Shown: in pieces, positions 53,461 through 59,673 of the stretch
Layout of the letters: each line of letters opens with the position of its first letter
Position numbering within the stretch: the stretch's first letter is position 1
NCBI GenBank assembly: GCA_022562615.1
Contig: JADFOW010000001.1
Location: forward strand, 1-59,673
Reading direction: 5' to 3'
Source: Nitrososphaerota archaeon
GTDB taxonomy: Archaea > Thermoproteota > Nitrososphaeria > Nitrososphaerales > Nitrosopumilaceae
Length of the DNA: 59,673 bases
Program-made: the position numbers and the translations under genes
Notes under the pieces: model-generated
The model's database searches: none
What the model was told of the DNA's origin: nothing
The model's input: only the letters and a program-made list of their open reading frames with translations

Positions 53461-54225
53461 ATGGCTAGAATTGTTGTTTTTGATTCAGGGTTAGGGTCTT
53501 TATCTATAATCAAATCCATACAAAAGATCTGTAAGATAGAAATAATCTATTTTGCTGATCAACAAAACTTCCCATACGGAAATAAATCAAAAAAACAATT
53601 AGAGCAAATAATTAAAAAGTCCATTGAATTACTTGAAAAAAAATTCAACCCAGAGTTAATTGTAATAGGATCAAACACCCCTACCATAATGCTTGATATA
53701 ACGAATGAGAGAATTATTGGAGTAAATCCCCCCCTCAAAGAAGCTGTCAATAAATCCAGAACCAAAAATATAGCAATACTAGCTACGGAAACTGTGATAA
53801 AAAGTAAAAATTTATCAAATTATATAATAAATTGTAAATTATCAAGAAAAATTAAAGTCCATAAAATTAATGCGTCAAATCTTATTCAACTAGTAGAATC
53901 TGGAAAATTTATTAAAAATAAAAAATATTGTAAAAAAATAATTAAAAATTCATTAAATGATGTTTTTTTAAAAAACAACATAGATATCGTAACTTTATCA
54001 AGTACTCATTTGTCATTCTTAAAAACTATTTTAGAATTTGAATTTCCTAACATTCAGTTTATTGATCCGGCAGATAATATTGCAAGAAAAATTTTTAAAA
54101 AAATAAAAACTAAACAATCTAAAAGAAATTTATTGAGAATTTTTTCTTCAGATAAAACTAAAAATTTTCAAAGTAATTTAAGTAAACTTGGTATTAAAAA
54201 TAAAATAAAATTTCTATCTATTTAA
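53461..54225 (+). CDS. Glutamate racemase-like protein lacking both catalytic cysteines
   Basis: About 254 residues aligning along most of MurI: VFDSGLGSLS (usually DSGxGGLS), YFADQQNFPYG, then VIGSNTPT where racemases have ACNTA, and LSSTHLSFL where they have LGCTHYP. Thus both acid/base cysteines are Ser (codons TCA at 53671 and AGT at 54001). A proline-containing PPLKEAV and DPADNIARKI also fit the fold. A normal racemase activity is unlikely; a serine-based or non-catalytic role is possible. The longer TTG 53452 start adds three residues. Its 3' end overlaps cbiF by eight bases, convergently. Confidence 0.85.
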   Translation: MARIVVFDSGLGSLSIIKSIQKICKIEIIYFADQQNFPYGNKSKKQLEQIIKKSIELLEKKFNPELIVIGSNTPTIMLDITNERIIGVNPPLKEAVNKSRTKNIAILATETVIKSKNLSNYIINCKLSRKIKVHKINASNLIQLVESGKFIKNKKYCKKIIKNSLNDVFLKNNIDIVTLSSTHLSFLKTILEFEFPNIQFIDPADNIARKIFKKIKTKQSKRNLLRIFSSDKTKNFQSNLSKLGIKNKIKFLSI

Positions 54226-54982
54226 TTTTTGATTTTCTATATCCATGACTAAATTTTTTATCATAAAGCCTTGAATATTCATACGATTTAGAATCAATTA
54301 CATTACTAATAATTACAATCGCTGTTCTGGTAATTTTTTCATCTCTAACCTTTTTTGTAATATTATCAAGTGTACCTTTAACAATTTTTTGATCTTTCCA
54401 CGTTGCCCTATACACTACAGCTACCGGAGTTGATTTTTTATATCCTCCCGCAAGTGATTCTTTTACGATATCAGACAATAGATGAACGCTCAGATAAAAA
54501 ATCAAGGTAGCCTTGTGTTTTGCCAATTCAGAAATTTTTTCTCTTGTTGGTACCTTTGTTCTTGATTCTGCCCTAGTCACAATAATCGTTTGAGTTACGC
54601 CTGGAAGAGAAAGTTGGGTTCCTAATTCAGCAGCTGCGGCTAAAAAAGCAGTCACACCAGGTACAACTACTGAGGATATTCCTTTTTTTTGTAGGTTATC
54701 AATTTGCTCTTTTATTGCTCCATAGATTGAGGGATCTCCATCATGTAATCGTACGACAAATTTGTTTTTTTTTGCATTTTTATACAAAATGTCAAAAATT
54801 TCTTCTCTTACTAAACCGGCAGCATTATGTAGTTTTCCTTTTTTGCAGAGTTTTAGGATTGTAGGAGGAATTAAAGAACCTGAATAAACTACAATGTCTG
54901 CTTTTTGAATTAATTTTTTTGCTTTAACTGTGATTAGTTCTGGATCACCTGGACCACATCCAACAAAGAAAACATTAGACAC
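54218..54982 (-). CDS. cbiF: Cobalt-precorrin-4 C11-methyltransferase CbiF
   Basis: This 254-residue SAM enzyme has the tetrapyrrole-methylase motifs VFFVGCGPGDPELITVKA (4-21), VVYSGSLIP near 31-39 and VVRLHDGDPSIYGAI near 76-90, and an SLPGVTQTIIVTRAESRT stretch typical of CbiF. It methylates C11. The first eight bases overlap the CbiL stop. It is convergent with the racemase-like gene. Confidence 0.95.
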   Translation of the reverse strand: MSNVFFVGCGPGDPELITVKAKKLIQKADIVVYSGSLIPPTILKLCKKGKLHNAAGLVREEIFDILYKNAKKNKFVVRLHDGDPSIYGAIKEQIDNLQKKGISSVVVPGVTAFLAAAAELGTQLSLPGVTQTIIVTRAESRTKVPTREKISELAKHKATLIFYLSVHLLSDIVKESLAGGYKKSTPVAVVYRATWKDQKIVKGTLDNITKKVRDEKITRTAIVIISNVIDSKSYEYSRLYDKKFSHGYRKSKIK

Positions 54983-55697
54983 GTTTTACCACCAATATTG
55001 AAAAGTATTTTGTAGTTAAAGTTCCGTCATTAACTTCACCTAAAGTTAATTTTCTAATTATTTCATTTTCAGTTCCAAGGTCTTGTCCAATTGCAAAAAT
55101 AGAGTTATCAGGAAACCCTGCCTCTTTTAGTAATTCAATAACTTTATCAAAATACCTGCCATCTTTAAGAAAAACCATTGTTTCAGAATTTTTGGCAATT
55201 TCTTTAACAGTGCTCAAATCATAACAAGAGGGAATGATGGAAACTTTTTCTGCACCCTCTGCAATACTTATACCAACTTTTGCAGCAAATGTAAACATTG
55301 AAACAATCCCAGGAATTGCACTTATTTTCATAGTAGGATGGTTTCTCTCAATTTCCCTATGCATGTAAATCCATGTACTATACAAATAGGGATCACCTAT
55401 TGTGAGATAAACTACATTTTTTCCTAACAAAACCTTTTCTGCCATTATTTTTGCATTTTTTTTCCAAGTATCGTCAAGTACTTCTTTATCTTTAGTCATT
55501 GGAAAAATTAACTTAACAATTTCCTGATTTTTAGATTTATCAATTAAGGATAATACTACCGTTAAAGCAATACTAGGTCTATCTTCTCTTGAGGCGGGAC
55601 ACATTATTACATCGGCATTGTGAATTGCTTTAACAGCCTTTACTGTAAGTAATTCTGGATCACCTGGTCCTACCCCAATTCCTATTAATTCAGGCAT
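54975..55697 (-). CDS. cbiL: Cobalt-precorrin-2 C20-methyltransferase CbiL
   Basis: A 240-residue SAM enzyme opening IGIGVGPGDPELLTVKAVKAI, with VVYLTIGDPYLYSTWIYM near 95-112 and SAIPGIVSMFTFAAKVGISIAEGAEKVSII, the CbiL pattern. It adds the C20 methyl to cobalt-factor II. Same strand as CbiF, eight-base overlap, and 35 bases after CbiT. Confidence 0.94.
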   Translation of the reverse strand: MPELIGIGVGPGDPELLTVKAVKAIHNADVIMCPASREDRPSIALTVVLSLIDKSKNQEIVKLIFPMTKDKEVLDDTWKKNAKIMAEKVLLGKNVVYLTIGDPYLYSTWIYMHREIERNHPTMKISAIPGIVSMFTFAAKVGISIAEGAEKVSIIPSCYDLSTVKEIAKNSETMVFLKDGRYFDKVIELLKEAGFPDNSIFAIGQDLGTENEIIRKLTLGEVNDGTLTTKYFSILVVKRV

Positions 55698-55732
55698 GAG
55701 AAATATGATTTTGTTCCCAATTAAAAGCTAGA

Positions 55733-56323
55733 TTAGACTTTGGTCGCTGAAATAATAGTTACAGGATTTCTAGCGAGCATCATAGTCCCTTTAGTTGTTT
55801 TCTTACTCTTTGAAATTGTAACTTGAGTTATATCAACAGAATCAAATTTCAATTTATCAAGAATTTGTAAAACGGAATATAGAGTCTCAATTAGAATAAT
55901 TGCAATTACAATTCTTCCACCAGATTTTAATTTATTCTGACTTAATTCTACAATTTCTTTAGTATCTCCACCGGTACCTCCAATAAAAATAGCATCTGCT
56001 TTTTCTAATTCTAAGATTTTTTCTTTTGCATTACCAAAAATTACTGAAATGTTAGAAACTCCAAACTTTTCAATATTTTTCTTTGTTAACTCAATAGCAT
56101 TTGAATCATAGTCAATTGCAATAACTTTACCTGTATTTTCTACTTGAAGTGCAGCTTCAATAGAAATAGAACCACTTCCACATCCAATGTCATATATAAT
56201 TTGTCCAACAGTTAGTCTGGCTTTACTTAATTGAATTGTCCTTACTTCTTCTTTTGTAATAGGTACTTTTTCAGTTCGTTCAAAAAATTCATCTGGAATT
56301 CCTGGAGTTTTATAATTCCACAT
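55733..56323 (-). CDS. cbiT: Cobalt-precorrin-6B/7 C15-methyltransferase (decarboxylating) CbiT
   Basis: This 196-residue class I methyltransferase has PGIPDEFFERTEKVPITKEEVRTI, then the SAM motif YDIGCGSGSISIEAA near 44-58 and an AIFIGGTGGDTKEIV stretch near 111-125. CbiT methylates C15 and decarboxylates the C12 acetate. The stand-alone form without a fused CbiE domain is typical of archaea. It heads the cbiT-cbiL-cbiF unit. Confidence 0.94.
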   Translation of the reverse strand: MWNYKTPGIPDEFFERTEKVPITKEEVRTIQLSKARLTVGQIIYDIGCGSGSISIEAALQVENTGKVIAIDYDSNAIELTKKNIEKFGVSNISVIFGNAKEKILELEKADAIFIGGTGGDTKEIVELSQNKLKSGGRIVIAIILIETLYSVLQILDKLKFDSVDITQVTISKSKKTTKGTMMLARNPVTIISATKV

Positions 56324-56354
56324 TCACTATCTTCCTTTTATTTTAATTATAAAA

Positions 56355-56831
56355 TTATAAATTAATTCCAAGTGGAATCCTTCCTACATGAACCAATGTG
56401 TAAGTCACTATCCAAGTAAACAAATACAAGAAAATATAGCTACCAATACCTTGTGTAACAAATTTTTTCCTATCAGAACGTGGTAATTGCATTTTCAATG
56501 ACTTTGCAACGAATAATGTTGCAGCAAAAATGATAATCATAAAACCAATTGAAGCCCAGCGTCTTTCCTCTCCTTGTATATCTTCAAAGATAAAGGTAGC
56601 AGCAGTACCTGCCATAATGGCAAGGCTAACTCTCAACCAAAATAATGTGTTTAGTTTTCTATTTTGTTCAAAATTCTCAGCCTGATTTGTAGAAGAGTTA
56701 GTTGGAGGTATATCCATTGAAGTTTTAGATTCGATTTCTGGAGTTTCCTCAGGTTTACTCTCAATGGATTCCTTTTTAGAATCCTCAGGCTTTGGAGTTG
56801 GTTCTGATTTTTTCTTTTTATGTTTTGCCAA
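56355..56831 (-). CDS. Hypothetical membrane protein, 158 residues
   Basis: The first 60 residues are very polar, rich in Lys, Pro, Glu and Ser (KHKKKKSEPTPKPEDSKKES) and probably disordered. Three hydrophobic segments follow (about 65-80, 92-108 and 128-150). The pattern suggests a small anchored protein with a long cytoplasmic tail. No family was recognised. It is on the same strand as CbiT, 31 bases before its ATG; divergent from the RqcH-like gene. Confidence 0.75.
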   Translation of the reverse strand: MAKHKKKKSEPTPKPEDSKKESIESKPEETPEIESKTSMDIPPTNSSTNQAENFEQNRKLNTLFWLRVSLAIMAGTAATFIFEDIQGEERRWASIGFMIIIFAATLFVAKSLKMQLPRSDRKKFVTQGIGSYIFLYLFTWIVTYTLVHVGRIPLGINL

Positions 56832-56935
56832 GTAAATTTCTAGTGTGTCTCAATTTACCCTCGTTTAAAATCTTTGGCAAGAAAATAAGCATAAAGAACA
56901 GCAAGAATATAATTTCACATATAGAATAAGCTAAT

Positions 56936-58849
56936 ATGACCCTTGCAGGCATAGAGCTAAATTATCTGGTAAATAAGATTTCAGACGAAGTTCAGTGCTA
57001 TTATGTAAGTAATATCTGGGCAGTCAACAAAGACAGTATATTATTCAAATTGCATCATCCAGAAAAATCAGATATTTTTATGATGATTTCTACTTCAGGG
57101 GTTTGGTTAACTTCCGTGAAAATAGATCAAATTGAACCAAATAAATTATTAAAAAGATTACGAAGTGATCTTCTTAGATTCAAAATAAAAAAAATTGAAC
57201 AAATAGGCTCTGAAAGAATTGCATATTTTACATTTTCGGGATTTGATAAGGAATTTGTAATAATAGGTGAATTTTTTGCTGACGGAAATATTTTGCTTTG
57301 TAATGAAGAAATGAAAATTCTTGCTCTACAGCACTCTATTGATGTAAGACATCGAAGGTTAGGTGTAGGAATGAAATATGCTACTCCACCTCAAAGTGAG
57401 TTAGATATATTCCACATAACAGAATTGGATTTTAAAGATCTTAAAACATCAGATTTGATTGCAGGAAAGTGGGTAGGTAGAACTTTAGGTTTACCAAAAA
57501 AATATGTTGAAGGAATATTTAATTTGGCAAAAATAGATTCCAAAACAATCGGAAAAAATTTAAGGGAAGATGAAATCACAAAAATTTTTCATACAACAAA
57601 AACAATTGTTACAGATATTACCACAGGAAATCATGATCCTGTAATAATTCGTAGTGATAAAACTGAAGTGATACCTATCAAATTAGGTGAATTAGATGAA
57701 AATTGTTCATCTGTTAATAGCTTCATGGAGGGATTAGATACTGTTTTTACAGAAACCATTGTAGAAAAAGGACGAACCATTCAAACTAGTGAATCCGACA
57801 AAAAAATTAAGGACATTGAAACACAATTATCTGAGCAAGAAAAGGCCATAGAACTAGTCAAAGAAAAATCAAAATATGTAACAAATTTGGCCAATTCCCT
57901 ATATGAGATGGTATCAAAAGGCATAATTTCAATTGAGGATGTCAATGCTCAAAATATTTTAGCTGAGCATAAAGCAAAATTATCCAAAGAAAAAGGAATT
58001 TCTTTAATTGTTATCAAAGACGAAAAAATAAAAATCAACTCACAGGCTTCTCTGCAATCAATTGCTTCAATTTTGTTTAATGAAGCTAAACGTCAATCGG
58101 GTGCCATCAAGTCAATTGAGCAAGTAAAAGAAAAAACCAAGAAAAAACTTGAGAAATTTAAAAACAAATCAGATACCGAAAAAAAAGAAATTTTAGTTTC
58201 AGAGGTTAGGAAAAAAAATTGGTATGAGCGATACAGATGGTTTTTTACCTCCGATGGAATGCTTGCCATTGGAGGACGAGATGCTCCATCAAATTCTGCA
58301 GTTGTAAGAAAACATCTTGGAAAGACGGATAAAATTTTTCATGGTGATATCTTTGGATCCCCGTTTTTTATACTAAAAAATGCAGAAAACCCATCTACCA
58401 ACAGTATGAATGAGGTTGCACATGCCACTGTTTGTTTTAGTAGAGCTTGGAGAGAGGGATTACATGGTCTAAGTGCCTATTGGGTAAATCCTGATCAGGT
58501 AAAAAAATCGGCTCCTAGTGGACAATTTCTTCCAAAGGGATCGTTTTTAATTGAAGGTAAAAGAAATTTTGTAAATATACCATCACTTAGGTTATCTGTT
58601 GGCATCATACCACAAGATGATCATTATCTCTTGACGTCAGGTCCTCCAGCAACAATTAAAAAAAATTCTATTTGTTATGCAATTATTGAACCACATGGTT
58701 CCGAAATGGTTGAAGTAGCAAAGAAAATCAAATTAGAATTTTCTAAACTAGAAGAAGAAATTACAAAAAATATAAGCATAGATGACTTTGTTCGTGTTCT
58801 TCCAGCGGGACAAAGTCAGATAAAAGAAGTGGGTTTTGGAGATGCCTGA
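56936..58849 (+). CDS. rqcH: NFACT-family protein RqcH/NEMF (Tae2-like)
   Basis: This 637-residue protein has an NFACT-N domain (1-230), helix-hairpin and coiled-coil parts (about 275-430; EKAIELVKEKSKYVTNLANSLYE and EAKRQSGAIKSIEQVKEKTKKKLEKFKNK), and an NFACT-R domain (WYERYRWFFTSDGMLAIGGRDAPSNSAVVRKHLGKTD). This matches archaeal homologues of Rqc2/RqcH, which binds obstructed large subunits and, in bacteria, directs C-terminal Ala tailing. Its end overlaps the Mut7-C gene by 14 bases. Confidence 0.93.
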   Translation: MTLAGIELNYLVNKISDEVQCYYVSNIWAVNKDSILFKLHHPEKSDIFMMISTSGVWLTSVKIDQIEPNKLLKRLRSDLLRFKIKKIEQIGSERIAYFTFSGFDKEFVIIGEFFADGNILLCNEEMKILALQHSIDVRHRRLGVGMKYATPPQSELDIFHITELDFKDLKTSDLIAGKWVGRTLGLPKKYVEGIFNLAKIDSKTIGKNLREDEITKIFHTTKTIVTDITTGNHDPVIIRSDKTEVIPIKLGELDENCSSVNSFMEGLDTVFTETIVEKGRTIQTSESDKKIKDIETQLSEQEKAIELVKEKSKYVTNLANSLYEMVSKGIISIEDVNAQNILAEHKAKLSKEKGISLIVIKDEKIKINSQASLQSIASILFNEAKRQSGAIKSIEQVKEKTKKKLEKFKNKSDTEKKEILVSEVRKKNWYERYRWFFTSDGMLAIGGRDAPSNSAVVRKHLGKTDKIFHGDIFGSPFFILKNAENPSTNSMNEVAHATVCFSRAWREGLHGLSAYWVNPDQVKKSAPSGQFLPKGSFLIEGKRNFVNIPSLRLSVGIIPQDDHYLLTSGPPATIKKNSICYAIIEPHGSEMVEVAKKIKLEFSKLEEEITKNISIDDFVRVLPAGQSQIKEVGFGDA

Positions 58850-59333
58850 TGAAGAAGAAAATGAGCCAACATTTTTTGTTGATGCCATGTTAGGAAATAT
58901 TGCAAATAAATTAAGATTAATGGGTTATGATTCTAGATATTTGGCCGATATTGAAGATGATGAATTAATTACATTAGCAAAAATTGATAATCGAATTATA
59001 ATTTCTAGAGACAAAGATTTGATAAGAAAAGCCCTAAAGTATGATATAAAGTCCATTTTTATAAAAAATAAAGAAGAAATTGAACAATTTCGTGAGATAA
59101 TTAACAAATCAAATTTGAAAATAATTAAAATTGATGGCCATAGAGCAAGGTGTCCAAAATGTAATTCTAAAACCAAATTAATTAATAAAAAAAATATTCA
59201 GAAAAAAATTCCAGACAGAGTTTTAGATTTTAATGATAAGTTTTGGCAATGTAAGAATTGTGATCAAATTTTTTGGGAAGGCACACATATAAAAAATCTG
59301 CAGAAATTTGTAGGTCAATTAAATGAAAGATAA
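58836..59333 (+). CDS. Mut7-C RNase domain protein
   Basis: A 165-residue protein with the Mut7-C N-terminal PIN-like fold (FFVDAMLGNIANKLRLMGYDSRYL, residues 12-35, with the catalytic Asp; then IISRDKDLIRKA near 54-65) and a C-terminal zinc ribbon (CPKC near 107-110 and CKNC near 147-150). The family is predicted to cut RNA. The start ATG 58836 lies inside the RqcH end, and its stop lies inside the AMMECR1 start, so all three are coupled. Confidence 0.88.
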   Translation: MEMPDEEENEPTFFVDAMLGNIANKLRLMGYDSRYLADIEDDELITLAKIDNRIIISRDKDLIRKALKYDIKSIFIKNKEEIEQFREIINKSNLKIIKIDGHRARCPKCNSKTKLINKKNIQKKIPDRVLDFNDKFWQCKNCDQIFWEGTHIKNLQKFVGQLNER

Positions 59334-59673
59334 TATCAAGATCTCAGAGAAAGAAGGTTATAATCTCGTAAAGACTGCAAGGAGGATAGTTACTGAATAT
59401 CTAAAGAACGGATCAAAGATAGAATTAGAAAAAGATTTCCAGCAAGATTTTTCGTTTAAATCTGGAGTTTTTGTTACATTGAAAAATCCATCAGGATTAC
59501 GTGGATGTGTAGGATACCCACTACCTGATAAAAAATTGTTTAATGCCCTTGAAGATGCAGTTATAGCAGCAGCAACTGAGGATCCAAGATTTCCTCCAGT
59601 CAAATTTGAAGATCTTGATTCAATAACCTTTGAGGTAACTGTCCTTACGTCACCCACAAAAATTGAAGTAAGT
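59323..59673 (+). CDS. AMMECR1-domain protein (truncated by the window end)
   Basis: The first 117 residues are visible, starting MKDNIKISEKEGYNLVK. The hallmark LRGCVGYPLPD is at about 66-76, followed by AATEDPRFPPV and EDLDSITFEVTVLTSP. AMMECR1 proteins are widespread and of unknown biochemical role. The ATG overlaps the Mut7-C stop by 11 bases. The C-terminal part continues beyond the window. Confidence 0.93.
   Translation, partial: MKDNIKISEKEGYNLVKTARRIVTEYLKNGSKIELEKDFQQDFSFKSGVFVTLKNPSGLRGCVGYPLPDKKLFNALEDAVIAAATEDPRFPPVKFEDLDSITFEVTVLTSPTKIEVS

Overview
The window is an AT-rich, densely packed stretch of archaeal chromosome. The gene set points to an ammonia-oxidiser-type thaumarchaeon (Nitrososphaerota, most likely the marine Nitrosopumilales group). 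It combines archaeal information-processing genes (PriS/PriL primase, RPA, pelota, aIF2 alpha and gamma, eS6, uL2, Nop10, SmAP, SRP RNA, GatDE), an ESCRT-III-like CdvB protein, a Tes-type tetraether lipid radical-SAM enzyme, bacterial-type DnaK/DnaJ/GrpE and MetK, and a cobalamin pathway. No phage, integrase, transposase, CRISPR array or plasmid functions were found, so this is core chromosome rather than an accessory island. Genus assignment is inference from gene content and base composition.

Layout. 1-4.2 kb: a partial unknown gene, the oligosaccharyltransferase AglB and the Tes-like enzyme. 4.2-10.3 kb: TrmB and DtxR regulators, a Cys-rich miniprotein, YjbQ, a candidate C/D-box sRNA, pelota, CutA, a site-2 protease and a tRNA thiolation enzyme. 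10.3-17.4 kb: SRP RNA, acylphosphatase, uL2 divergent from CDC48, then GatD-GatE and tRNA-Leu(CAG). 17.5-24.9 kb: DnaJ, DnaK and an apparently frameshifted GrpE, a Rossmann-fold protein, tRNA-Gln(TTG) and an ABC exporter. 24.9-32.3 kb: RPA, an Lhr-type helicase, a RadB-like ATPase, SmAP, MetK and an epimerase-like protein. 32.3-37.9 kb: first cobalamin block (CbiD, CbiG, CbiX, CbiC, CbiA, adenosyltransferase). 37.9-41.9 kb: aIF2 alpha-Nop10, eS6-aIF2 gamma-PIN, two tiny zinc-ribbon proteins and tRNA-Gly(CCC). 41.9-54.2 kb: a coupled amidotransferase/C39-like-TPR pair, a UPF0182 membrane protein, both primase subunits, endonuclease IV, GlyRS, a GT2-GtrA glycosyltransferase, CdvB and a glutamate-racemase-like protein lacking both catalytic cysteines. 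54.2-59.7 kb: second cobalamin block (CbiT, CbiL, CbiF), a membrane protein, then an overlapping RqcH/NEMF-like, Mut7-C RNase and AMMECR1 run cut off by the window end.

How the genes work together. The two cobalamin blocks supply cobalt chelation, much of the anaerobic ring-contraction pathway, a,c-amidation and adenosylation; CbiE, CbiH, CbiJ, CbiP, CbiB and the lower-ligand genes are not here. GatDE makes Gln-tRNA(Gln), and a tRNA-Gln lies 6 kb away. Pelota, an RqcH-like protein and a Mut7-C nuclease are ribosome-rescue or quality-control candidates. AglB, Tes and the GT2-GtrA enzyme serve the cell envelope.

Several starts are moved from the longest open frame because a TATA box leaves no room for transcription to begin upstream (uL2, RPA, the Rossmann protein). 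Many genes appear leaderless. TTG and GTG starts are common. The most unusual observations are the double Cys-to-Ser racemase-like protein, grpE interrupted at a ten-A tract in a slippery context, the RqcH/Mut7-C/AMMECR1 overlap operon, the half-dead CbiX duplication, the amidotransferase/C39-TPR pair, a candidate C/D sRNA, and symmetric TATA elements in divergent promoters. No clearly new multi-gene defence or mobile system was recognised.
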